Below are positions 1 to 7,092 of a stretch of DNA of 64,000 nucleotides, one piece after another. Source of the DNA: Hydrogenoanaerobacterium saccharovorans. Its GTDB lineage: Bacteria > Bacillota > Clostridia > Oscillospirales > Ruminococcaceae. Under the pieces are notes generated by a model. It was not told where the DNA came from. It did not search any database and saw only the letters and a list, made by a program, of their open reading frames with translations. Every line of letters starts with the position of its first letter. Position 1 is the stretch's first letter. A program made the translations under genes and the position numbers. The DNA lies in contig NZ_JACSNR010000004.1 of assembly GCF_016901815.1 (NCBI RefSeq), forward strand, positions 124,001 to 188,000, in the 5' to 3' direction.

Positions 1-540
1 GATGGACGGGTTCTCTATGTGGACCCCTATGCCGGTGAGGGTTATGACAAGCCGGCTGACATCGTCCTCATCACCCATGAGCACTACGACCACAACAAGC
101 TGGAGCTGCTCACCATGAAGCCGGACACCATCCTGCACCGTTCAGGAGATATGCTGGTGAACGGTGAGTACCGCACAGTGGAGATGGACGGCATCACAGT
201 CACAGCCGTTCCCGCCTGCAACAAGAACCACCCCATCTCCGAGTGCGTGGGATACCTGATCCGGGTAGATGGTGTGCTGCTCTATGCCTCCGGCGATACC
301 TCCCGCACCGACTATATGGCATCCATGGCGGAGCTGGGAATCGACTATGCCCTGCTCCCCACGGACGGATTCTACAATATGGGGCTGGAGGAGGCCATGG
401 AATGTGCTGACCTGATCGGAGCCAGACACACCATTCCCATCCACATGAAGCCAGGCGATCTCTACGATGACGACAAGGCTAAAGCCTTTACAGTAAAGTC
501 CGCTCTGCTGGTACGCCCCGGTGAGGAGATCTCCCTCTGA
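1..540 (+). CDS. UlaG-like metallo-beta-lactamase-fold hydrolase (5' truncated)
   Basis: The reading frame is open from the first base, so the gene begins upstream of the window; 179 residues are visible. The zinc-binding signature HEHYDH lies at about residue 26, followed by further metal-ligand regions (YASGDTSR, LLPTDGFYNMG, HTIPIHMKPG) typical of the COG2220 / UlaG-like branch of metal-dependent hydrolases. Members are cytosolic metal-dependent phosphodiesterase or lactonase-like enzymes; the substrate cannot be told from sequence. It ends just before a strong terminator (592-641), so it is the last gene of its transcript. Fold assignment is firm; function is only general. Confidence 0.85.
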   Translation, partial: DGRVLYVDPYAGEGYDKPADIVLITHEHYDHNKLELLTMKPDTILHRSGDMLVNGEYRTVEMDGITVTAVPACNKNHPISECVGYLIRVDGVLLYASGDTSRTDYMASMAELGIDYALLPTDGFYNMGLEEAMECADLIGARHTIPIHMKPGDLYDDDKAKAFTVKSALLVRPGEEISL

Positions 541-591
541 TTTTGCCAATGGGATTGGCTGAAAATTTTACTTAGATTATACATAATATAC

Positions 592-641
592 AAACGCAAG
601 TGCTTGACAATGGTAAAATTGCACTTGCGTTTTTCTTTTTC
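592..641 (+). terminator. Intrinsic terminator after the MBL-fold gene
   Basis: A perfect 12-bp stem (592-603 with 621-632) encloses a 17-nt loop and is followed by a T-rich run (ttttcttttt). It lies 50 bp after the stop codon at 540. The loop contains TTGACA, but no -10 element follows at a suitable distance, so that motif is probably incidental. Confidence 0.85.
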
Positions 642-652
642 AGGAGTATAAT
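624..652 (+). promoter_or_regulatory. Possible promoter of the MATE gene
   Basis: A perfect TATAAT at 647-652 is preceded by a poor -35 (CTTGCG, 624-629, spacing 17) that overlaps the terminator stem of the upstream gene. It lies 55 bp before the start codon at 707. Confidence 0.4.
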
Positions 653-706
653 ATAGTTTGTTATAAAAATGGTTATACTTTCTACATTTTTCGAGGAGGG
701 AACTAT

Positions 707-2077
707 ATGACCGAACAGACCCAGGCTCTGGATCGTTCCAATCTCTTGTTCAGCCGTGATGCCCTGATCCGCCTGATTGTACCGCTGATCATCGAACAGC
801 TCCTGCTGATGACCGTTGGTATGGCTGATACCGTCATGGTTACCACCGCCGGCGAAGCTACTGTTTCCGGCGTTTCCCTGGTGGACAACATCAATACCCT
901 GATTATCCAGATCTTCTCGGCTCTCTCCACCGGCGGCGCCGTTGTGGTAGCACAGTATCTGGGCCGCCAGGAAACCCACAGCGCCAAGACCGCTGCCAAA
1001 CAGCTCCTCTATGCCATGACCGGCATTTCGGCGGTGCTGATGATCCTGGCTCTGATCTTCCGTCAGCATATTCTCTCCCTTATCTTCGGTCAGGTAGAGC
1101 CCGCTGTCATGGACAGCGCCCTCGTCTACTTCCTGCTCACCGCCGCAGCCTACCCCTTCATGGGCATCTATAATGCCGGCGCTGCCCTGTTCCGCGCCAT
1201 GGGCAACAGCAAGGTTTCGATGATCAACTCCTTTATCATCAACGTCATCAATATCCTCGTCAATGCCATCCTCATCTTCGGATTCGGCATGGGCGCTGCC
1301 GGTGCGGGTATCGGTACCCTGGTTTCCCGTATTGCCGCTGCTGTCATCATCATGGTGATGCTCCGGCACCCCGGCCTCACCGTTCAGGTGGACGACATCT
1401 TCCACTTCGAATTCAATGGCAGCATGATCCGCCGGATTCTGTTCATCGGTATCCCCACCGGTATGGAAAACGGTATGTTCCAGGCCGGTAAGCTCATGGT
1501 GCTCAACCTCATCACCACCTTCGGCACCTCGGCTGTGGCTGCCAATGCCATTGCCAACAGCATCAGCGGCGTTATCAACGTACCCGGCTCCGCCATGGGT
1601 CTGGCCATTATCACCGTCATCGGACGCTGCATCGGCGCCGGCGATACCCGTCAGGCAGTCCACTATACCAAGCTGCTGGTGGGCTGCAGCTACCTGAGCA
1701 TGCTCATCATGGGCAGCGCGCTCTTCTTCTCCGCCGACTTCCTGGTAACGCTCTTTAACCTCAGCCCTGAAGCCATGGCAATGGCCTCCCAGGTGCTCAA
1801 GCTCTGCGCCATCGCCAACATGCTGTTCTGGCCCATGGCCTTTACCCTGCCCAACTCCCTGCGTGCTGCCGGTGACGCTGTCTTTACCATGGTGGTTTCC
1901 CTGACTACCATGTTTGTCTGCCGTGTGGCACTCAGCTATGTGTTTGCCTGCTCCTGGGGCCTCGGACTCGGCCTGCTGGGCGTCTGGCTCGCCATGTTCT
2001 GCGACTGGATCGTCCGTGCGGTCTGCTTCCTGTGGCGCTACTGGCGCGGCAGCTGGAAGAAGATCCACGTCATCTGA
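707..2077 (+). CDS. MATE family efflux transporter
   Basis: This 456-residue polytopic membrane protein matches the length and pattern of MATE multidrug/toxin exporters: about 12 hydrophobic helices in two similar halves. The N-terminal half has the characteristic pattern VPLIIEQLLLMTVGMADTVMV, and the region PTGMENGMFQAGKLMVLN opens the second half. MATE proteins exchange cations (Na+ or H+) for drugs or metabolites across the cytoplasmic membrane. The start follows a strong GAGGAGGG site at 693-700. It is monocistronic, bounded by a terminator on each side, and convergent with the M20 gene downstream. The substrate is unknown; no neighbouring regulator is visible. Confidence 0.9.
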   Translation: MTEQTQALDRSNLLFSRDALIRLIVPLIIEQLLLMTVGMADTVMVTTAGEATVSGVSLVDNINTLIIQIFSALSTGGAVVVAQYLGRQETHSAKTAAKQLLYAMTGISAVLMILALIFRQHILSLIFGQVEPAVMDSALVYFLLTAAAYPFMGIYNAGAALFRAMGNSKVSMINSFIINVINILVNAILIFGFGMGAAGAGIGTLVSRIAAAVIIMVMLRHPGLTVQVDDIFHFEFNGSMIRRILFIGIPTGMENGMFQAGKLMVLNLITTFGTSAVAANAIANSISGVINVPGSAMGLAIITVIGRCIGAGDTRQAVHYTKLLVGCSYLSMLIMGSALFFSADFLVTLFNLSPEAMAMASQVLKLCAIANMLFWPMAFTLPNSLRAAGDAVFTMVVSLTTMFVCRVALSYVFACSWGLGLGLLGVWLAMFCDWIVRAVCFLWRYWRGSWKKIHVI

Positions 2078-2110
2078 TCCCCTTCCCCACAATCCATCCG
2101 CAATACGCAA

Positions 2111-2148
2111 ACAGCCCGAAGCTCACATGCAGCTTCGGGCTGTTTTTT
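2111..2148. terminator. Terminator between convergent MATE and M20 genes
   Basis: A perfect 13-bp stem (2111-2123 with 2131-2143), 7-nt loop and T5 run on the plus strand. The minus-strand T run is weaker (ctgtttg), so it acts mainly for the MATE gene, though it may serve both. Confidence 0.9.
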
Positions 2149-2175
2149 CATCATCGGAGTATCAGGAAAATGGGA

Positions 2176-3612
2176 TTATACATGTTCCAGTTCGGGCTTG
2201 GCATCCATACCAACCGGGCAGATATACTTGCCACCGGTGCTCTTGATGTACTCTTCCCGGGCTGCCTTGACGGCCTCGGGACGCTCAATGGTCAGGATGC
2301 AGGCCAGCGACAGGGCCTCGGCAACCGTTACCAGTGCCTTATGGGTAATGGAGGAGTTCACCTGTGCTGTTACATTCCAGGAGTGACCCGGTGTACCGTT
2401 GGCATAGGTGGCGACATTCATCTGAGCTGTGGGAGCCGCATAGCTGGCGTCACCCACGTCAGTGGAGCCGAATCCATAGGCCGAGGTCTTCTTATAGGGG
2501 CCAACTTCCTCAACCAGCGGAATGGTGCGGTAGTCCTCCCAGTTCTCATAGTTATAGGAGAGCCGCTTGAGGGCTGCTTCGATCTCGCTGGGAGTGTAGA
2601 GGTCAAAGAACTTCTTTGCCAGTTCCCGGTCCGCATCGTCAAACTTCGGTCCGCCCACTGCTACCAGGGCTTCGGAGAGGATCTCACTGAGCACATCATT
2701 GGGCACATAGTCGCACATGCCGGCGCTGAAATAGATGTCCACTTCGGTACCGGTCATCAGGGCTGCGCCGCGGGCAATATCCTTGACCCGCTCACCGATC
2801 TCCTTGACCTGGGTGATCTTGGGCGCACGGATAAAGTACTTGAGCTGGGCGTGATCCTGTACCACGTTGGGAGCCGCGCCGCCGACATCCTGATAGGCAT
2901 AATGGATGCGGGCCTCGGGGATCACATGCTCACGCAGGTAGTTGACGCCCACATTCATCAGTTCGCAGGCATCCAGGGCGCTGCGTCCCAGATGCGGCGA
3001 TGCTGCCGCATGGCTGGTGCGTCCCTTGAAGGTGAAGAAAGCACACATATTTGCCAGGCTGCTGGTGCCCTGTACCATATTGCCTACACCCGGGTGCCAG
3101 GTATAGCAGGCATCCAGATCGTCGAAGTAGCCGTCACGGGCCAGGAACATCTTACCCCAGCCGGCTTCCTCTGCCGGACAGCCATAGTACCGGATGGTAC
3201 CGCTCAGGCCGTTCTTTTCCATGTAGTCCTTGGCGGCAACAGCGGCTGCCATAGCGCCAGCGCCCAGAGCGTTGTGTCCGCAGCCGTGACCGGGACCGCC
3301 CTTGACGATTTCCTTGTGCTCCCAGCAGCCGGCTTCCTGGCTCAGGCTGGGAAGGGCATCAAACTCACCCAGGATACCGATGACCGGCTTGCCGCTGCCC
3401 CAGGTTCCGATAAACGCTGTGGGAATGCCATCCACGCCTTCCTGTACCTCAAAGCCCTCTTCCTTCAGAGCCTTGATGAGAATGGCAGCGGATTTGGTTT
3501 CGTGGAAGTACAGCTCCGGCACGGCCCATACTTCATCGCTGACTCTGGCGAACTTTTCACGCTTCGCCTCAACCAGTTCCCGGATCTGACGGACCTTGTT
3601 TTCCATATCCAT
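2176..3612 (-). CDS. M20 family amidohydrolase (AbgB-like), operon with DUF5058 module
   Basis: A 478-residue zinc amidohydrolase of the M20D/AbgB type. Metal-site motifs are in order: LGEFDALPSLSQEAG, GHGCGHNALGAG, CPAEEAGWGK, and the dimerisation-domain motif GRTSHAAASPHLGRSALDA. Relatives hydrolyse amide bonds of small conjugates such as p-aminobenzoyl-glutamate, N-acyl amino acids or indole-3-acetyl amino acids in the cytosol; the true substrate is not known here. The start has an AGGAGG site. It is the last gene of a minus-strand operon, 73 bp downstream of a two-gene membrane module (3686-5135) that probably imports its substrate. Two close paralogues lie at 7093 and 8677. Confidence 0.9.
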   Translation of the reverse strand: MDMENKVRQIRELVEAKREKFARVSDEVWAVPELYFHETKSAAILIKALKEEGFEVQEGVDGIPTAFIGTWGSGKPVIGILGEFDALPSLSQEAGCWEHKEIVKGGPGHGCGHNALGAGAMAAAVAAKDYMEKNGLSGTIRYYGCPAEEAGWGKMFLARDGYFDDLDACYTWHPGVGNMVQGTSSLANMCAFFTFKGRTSHAAASPHLGRSALDACELMNVGVNYLREHVIPEARIHYAYQDVGGAAPNVVQDHAQLKYFIRAPKITQVKEIGERVKDIARGAALMTGTEVDIYFSAGMCDYVPNDVLSEILSEALVAVGGPKFDDADRELAKKFFDLYTPSEIEAALKRLSYNYENWEDYRTIPLVEEVGPYKKTSAYGFGSTDVGDASYAAPTAQMNVATYANGTPGHSWNVTAQVNSSITHKALVTVAEALSLACILTIERPEAVKAAREEYIKSTGGKYICPVGMDAKPELEHV

Positions 3613-3685
3613 TGTCGTTCCTCCTTATTGATCTCTGTTCGATCTATATTCTGCTCTTTACGGCTTGATGCCGTCAAATTCCATC

Positions 3686-4396
3686 TCAGTCCTCTTTTTC
3701 CACTTTGACAATACCCAGCTTGTACATGATGTAAGCCAGCAGGATGGTCAGCGGGATGGTCACGATCATGGTATAGCCTTCCTTACCCTTGATCGGCATT
3801 ACCAGATAGTCAAAGGCGATGATGCAGGCCATGGGAGCCAGCATGGTCAGGATACGGTTCTTGATGCGGTACTCACCCGACTTGCTGTTGGCAACATTGG
3901 TGACTACCATGCTTCCGAACAGAGCCGGCAGCATATAGCTGGTGGCAACCTGAACGGTGGGGTTTTCCAGGATGGGCTGCAGCGGAACCAGCAGCACAAC
4001 GCCGATGGCGATAACGATCATGGTCACCATGGACGAAACGCTGACGGCAATGGCGGAAACGGTATCGCCCCGCTCAGTGCCCAGCGGAGAGTCGGTCATT
4101 TCCATGGCGTTGAGGGCGCAGGGGATCTTCATATTGCCCACGTTGCCGGTGATGAAGGTGATATAGCAGGCTGTGCCCAGCATAGGAGTGTAGCTGATTA
4201 CCTCCGAAAGGGCTGTGGGCACATAGACAGCCAGCAGACCAATGGCGGTGGTGAACACTTCGCTGAAGGTGGGCATTACATCATAGATGAAGCATACAAC
4301 TACGGGTATGCCGATCATGAACAGGATCGCAATGATGGTACCGATCCGGCCCAGACGGTGGGCTCGGTTGAAATAGCTGTTTTTATCGTTTGTCAT
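3686..4396 (-). CDS. Membrane protein, partner of DUF5058-type protein
   Basis: A 236-residue integral membrane protein with about six to seven hydrophobic segments and no soluble domain. I do not recognise a named family with confidence; proteins of this sort are found beside DUF5058 proteins. The start at 4396 was chosen because GGGGAGG precedes it at proper distance, rather than an upstream ATG at 4420 that would overlap the previous gene. It sits 16 bp after the DUF5058-type gene and 73 bp before the M20 amidohydrolase, which points to a two-subunit permease for the M20 substrate (inference). Conserved polar stretches such as GNVGNMKIPCALNAMEMTDSP lie mid-protein and could line a pore. 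Confidence 0.7.
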   Translation of the reverse strand: MTNDKNSYFNRAHRLGRIGTIIAILFMIGIPVVVCFIYDVMPTFSEVFTTAIGLLAVYVPTALSEVISYTPMLGTACYITFITGNVGNMKIPCALNAMEMTDSPLGTERGDTVSAIAVSVSSMVTMIVIAIGVVLLVPLQPILENPTVQVATSYMLPALFGSMVVTNVANSKSGEYRIKNRILTMLAPMACIIAFDYLVMPIKGKEGYTMIVTIPLTILLAYIMYKLGIVKVEKED

Positions 4397-4412
4397 GGAT
4401 TGCTTCCTCCCC

Positions 4413-5135
4413 TCATCCAATCAGATAGTTCCAGAACACGGCACTGACCATACCCAGGATCAGCGCATCTGCCATCACGAAGTTGGAAAGCCACTTGACC
4501 TTGTACTTCTTGATGATCCAGCGGTGTGCCATTGTGATCAGGGCGCTGGTGATCAGGGTCAGGGTGGCGATAGTGCCGGTAAAGATGCTTCGGGCGGGAA
4601 CAAACACTGCCATCAGAGCCATAACGAAGCAGCTCATAACCAGTGCGCCCCAGGCACCGCTCTTGGCACGATAGGAAGCCATACCGGTCTGGATGCTCTT
4701 GCCCAGGAGCAGACAGCCCACAACGCCGCCGATGATACCGAGGCTCATGGCGAGCATAACCGCACCGGCTACATTGGGATCGTTGACCTCTACCAGGGCA
4801 GCGAGGGAGTCATATCCGGCGCCGATGGCTGCCATATCCGCCGCGATCAGCTCATAGCTCACCGATCCGATTACCGACAGACGGTACCAGGACCACGGCA
4901 CGCCCAGAACAGCCTGGAGCGAGAACAGACCCACTACAACCGAGAGGGACGGTACAATACTGAACAGAGCCGAAGACTTGATGACACCCATGATCTCCTC
5001 TTTGGAAAGCCCGAGTTCTAATGCACGCTGCCGGGCCTGTTTGAGAGTAACCAGACAAAGCGCAAATACAAATAACAATCCCGCAATTACCAGTATGTAA
5101 AGCGGAAAACTGTTCATGATCGACATGAATGTCAC
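4413..5135 (-). CDS. DUF5058-type membrane protein, putative permease subunit
   Basis: A 240-residue membrane protein with six to seven hydrophobic helices and a short basic cytoplasmic loop after helix 1 (KQARQRALELGLSKEE). I recognise it as DUF5058-like, a family without known function, usually paired with a second membrane protein and often near amidohydrolases. The start is a GTG at 5135, ten bases after AAGGAG; an ATG nine bases further in is possible. It is the first gene of the operon with 3686-4396 and the M20 gene, behind a clear promoter at 5244-5272. A substrate-import role is inferred only from this neighbourhood. Confidence 0.7.
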   Translation of the reverse strand: MTFMSIMNSFPLYILVIAGLLFVFALCLVTLKQARQRALELGLSKEEIMGVIKSSALFSIVPSLSVVVGLFSLQAVLGVPWSWYRLSVIGSVSYELIAADMAAIGAGYDSLAALVEVNDPNVAGAVMLAMSLGIIGGVVGCLLLGKSIQTGMASYRAKSGAWGALVMSCFVMALMAVFVPARSIFTGTIATLTLITSALITMAHRWIIKKYKVKWLSNFVMADALILGMVSAVFWNYLIG

Positions 5136-5243
5136 AAGTCATCAACTCCTTAGTCTTATTCGATTTTTCCGTACTCCTTGTTTCTTTCCGGCGACAGAAT
5201 ATCTATGCAAATCTGTCTGTCCGGTAAAAACACCTTTATTTTG

Positions 5244-5272
5244 GTTATAACATTATTTGAAGTAATTATCAA
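5244..5272 (-). promoter_or_regulatory. Promoter of the DUF5058-M20 operon
   Basis: Read on the minus strand: TTGATA (5267-5272), 17-bp spacer, TATAAC (5244-5249), about 110 bp before the first start codon, inside an AT-rich intergenic stretch (5136-5370). The long leader holds no recognisable riboswitch. Confidence 0.75.
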
Positions 5273-5358
5273 TATTTTTTAACAAAATAAATAAATTTTA
5301 GCAAATATATTAAAAGATAGCCTGATTTCTTGTATAATCCACAAATACGACTAAATAC

Positions 5359-5410
5359 ACAAAACAATAAAAGAATCCCATCTACAGCATACTGCCACAG
5401 ATGGGATTCT
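5359..5410 (-). terminator. Terminator of the rRNA methyltransferase gene
   Basis: A perfect 12-bp stem (5372-5383 with 5399-5410), 15-nt loop, and on the minus strand a T-rich tail (ttattgtttt). It lies 18 bp after the stop codon at 5429. Confidence 0.85.
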
Positions 5411-5428
5411 CACTTTTGGGGATTATTC

Positions 5429-6547
5429 CTATTTGAAATACATGAACAGCTGGCACTTGATCATGCCGTTATAAAGCTTGCGGCGTTTGTCTGCCGGACG
5501 CCCGAACAGCTTCTCAAATTCCTCATGGGGACTGATAATGTAGTAGCTCATGCCCTCCCGGGGCTTGAATACCCGACCCATGGTCCGGTAGAGCTCCTCT
5601 GCCTGCTTGATCTCCAGCAGACGCTCGCCATACGGCGGATTGCAGATCACTGCCGCCGGGAAGTCCGGCAGGGTGAAGTCCGCTATATCGGCCTGGCGAA
5701 TCCGCAGCCGGCTGTCCACTCCTGCCTTTTTGGCGTTCTCCAGCGAAAGAGCCGCCGCCTCGGCATCCAGGTCACTGCCATAGCCCCGGAACTTGGAATC
5801 CCGGTAGATCCCGGCATGGGCTTCCTTGCGGATCTCAGTCCAGCGCTCCTCCGGCACGATCCCCCAGCGCTCAGCTGCAAAGTGCCGGCGCATACCCGGG
5901 GCAATCTTCATGGCATGCATGGCAGACTCGATCAGGAAGGTACCCGAACCGCAGAACGGGTCCATCACAACCGTATCCCGGCGCACATGGGCCAGGTCAA
6001 TGATGCCGGCTGCCAGAGTCTCCTTGATGGGCGCCAGTGTGGATACCTGCCGGTACCCGCGCTTGTGCAGCGGCGCGCCGGATGTGTCCAGCATGATGGT
6101 CGCCTGATCCTTCAGAATGGAGAACTGGATCTGCCGGGCCGGACCGCTCTCCTCAAACCAGGATTTGCGGTACATCTCCCCCAGCCGCTTGACTGCCGCC
6201 TTCTTTACAATGGACTGGCAGTCCGGAACGCTGTGCAGCTGGGAATTGAGCGACCAACCCTTGACAGGGAAGGCGTCCATGCTGCCGATGAAATCCTCGA
6301 AGGGCAGCTTCACTGTGCCGTCAAACAGCTCGGTGAAGGTCCGGGCCGGAAAACTGCCCAGAACAATGAGCACCCGCTCTGCGGTGCGCAGATAGATGTT
6401 CGCCCGGATCACCATGGAGAAATCACCCTCAAAGGTGACCTTGCCATCGGTGGTCTGAATATTCTGACCGCCCATCCGCTTGATCTCCCCGGAGAGGACA
6501 CTCTCCAGGCCAAACAGACAGGGACAACAGATCGTTAGTGTTCCCAT
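5429..6547 (-). CDS. THUMP-domain class I rRNA (guanine-N2) methyltransferase, YpsC/RlmL-like
   Basis: A 372-residue protein with an N-terminal ferredoxin-like/THUMP region (about 1-160) and a C-terminal Rossmann methyltransferase. Motif I is MDPFCGSGTFLIESA (near residue 195) and motif IV is NPPYGERL (near 300), the signature of N2-methylguanosine methyltransferases. RlmL-type enzymes methylate 23S rRNA; B. subtilis YpsC is the close single-domain counterpart. The start at 6547 has an AAGGCGGT site. The gene follows a candidate structured RNA on the same strand (6548-6763) and ends in its own terminator. Confidence 0.9.
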   Translation of the reverse strand: MGTLTICCPCLFGLESVLSGEIKRMGGQNIQTTDGKVTFEGDFSMVIRANIYLRTAERVLIVLGSFPARTFTELFDGTVKLPFEDFIGSMDAFPVKGWSLNSQLHSVPDCQSIVKKAAVKRLGEMYRKSWFEESGPARQIQFSILKDQATIMLDTSGAPLHKRGYRQVSTLAPIKETLAAGIIDLAHVRRDTVVMDPFCGSGTFLIESAMHAMKIAPGMRRHFAAERWGIVPEERWTEIRKEAHAGIYRDSKFRGYGSDLDAEAAALSLENAKKAGVDSRLRIRQADIADFTLPDFPAAVICNPPYGERLLEIKQAEELYRTMGRVFKPREGMSYYIISPHEEFEKLFGRPADKRRKLYNGMIKCQLFMYFK

Positions 6548-6763
6548 AAAGTACCGCCTTTTCGTTTATAGATCTCCCCTTGTGCGGGGTTCTTTCTTTT
6601 TAATAATGCGTTTTACTTCCCGATGCGTACACCCGCTATCAGAGACAGACTCTGCGGGCGCAAGCCGGGAAGAACCGCTGCCCACCGGGGGAAGCCATTC
6701 GGGCAGAAAACCGCCCGCCGATCACCCGGTCATAAGAGCAAGCCTAACAGCCGTCTTGCGGCT
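6548..6763 (-). ncRNA. Candidate structured RNA or long 5' leader upstream of the ypsC-like gene
   Basis: No reading frame of note lies here, but the minus-strand transcript folds very well. (a) AGCCG/CGGCT hairpin at 6749-6763. (b) ACCGGG (6684-6689) pairs with CCCGGT (6725-6730), enclosing a CGGGC/GCCCG hairpin (6700-6717). (c) CTGCCC (6678-6683) can pair instead with GGGCAG (6701-6706), exclusive with the previous hairpin. (d) A nested hairpin at 6616-6672: CTTCCCG/CGGGAAG, GCG/CGC, CCCGC/GCGGG and AGAG/CTCT with bulges on one side. A TG-extended TATAAT promoter precedes it. No terminator separates it from the methyltransferase start. In Bacillus the RNase P RNA gene lies at this position, but I see none of its conserved sequences, so the identity is unknown. 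Confidence 0.5.
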
Positions 6764-6792
6764 ATTATACCATATTTCCCCTGTTTTGGCGA
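6764..6792 (-). promoter_or_regulatory. Extended -10 promoter for the structured RNA / methyltransferase
   Basis: Minus strand: TGGTATAAT (perfect -10 at 6764-6769 with a TG extension) and a 4-of-6 -35 (TCGCCA, 6787-6792) at 17-bp spacing. Predicted transcription start is around 6757-6760, at the beginning of the folded region. Confidence 0.65.
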
Positions 6793-6847
6793 GCCGGGAA
6801 TGGCTCCTGGCCTGGCTTTTTTCGCAGTCCCGGCACCGCTCTCACAT

Positions 6848-6865
6848 ACAGTGAATATTCACTGT
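6848..6865. promoter_or_regulatory. Perfect 18-bp palindrome, operator-like
   Basis: ACAGTGAATATTCACTGT is its own reverse complement over 18 bp. It lies in the gap between the divergent promoters of the methyltransferase leader (6764-6792) and the M20 gene (7013-7041). No T run follows on either strand, so it resembles a dimeric regulator site rather than a terminator. The rest of the gap (6866-7012) shows nothing recognisable. Confidence 0.5.
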
Positions 6866-7012
6866 CTTGCAGAATCGATATTTTCCCGTCCATTCCGGCA
6901 TCGCCCCTGCTCCCCGCCAATCGCCTCCTTTCCGATCAATCCACGGATCATGGCAGTTTTTCTCTTCGGGGAAACGCAGGATATTTTTTTGGAAAAAAGC
7001 CTCAAAAAAGAA

Positions 7013-7041
7013 TTGACAACCGGTCATTCAGGTGATATGAT
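7013..7041 (+). promoter_or_regulatory. Promoter of the second M20 gene
   Basis: TTGACA (7013-7018), 17-bp spacer, TATGAT (7036-7041), 51 bp before the start codon: a near-consensus housekeeping promoter. Confidence 0.9.
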
Positions 7042-7092
7042 ACAGAAAGAATATTCATCATTTATGTATAAATTTACTGCGGAGGGATCGAG

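Noticed and set aside
604-609. TTGACA as -35 of the MATE promoter
   Set aside because: It lies in the loop of a terminator and has no -10 at 16-18 bp.
2032-3708. A 558-residue plus-strand frame across the M20 gene
   Set aside because: It runs through a terminator hairpin and is antisense to a clear M20 amidohydrolase.
6548-6763. RNase P RNA or 6S RNA at the ypsC-adjacent position
   Set aside because: The length is too short for RNase P RNA and its conserved core sequences are not seen; the ends do not pair into the single rod expected of 6S RNA.
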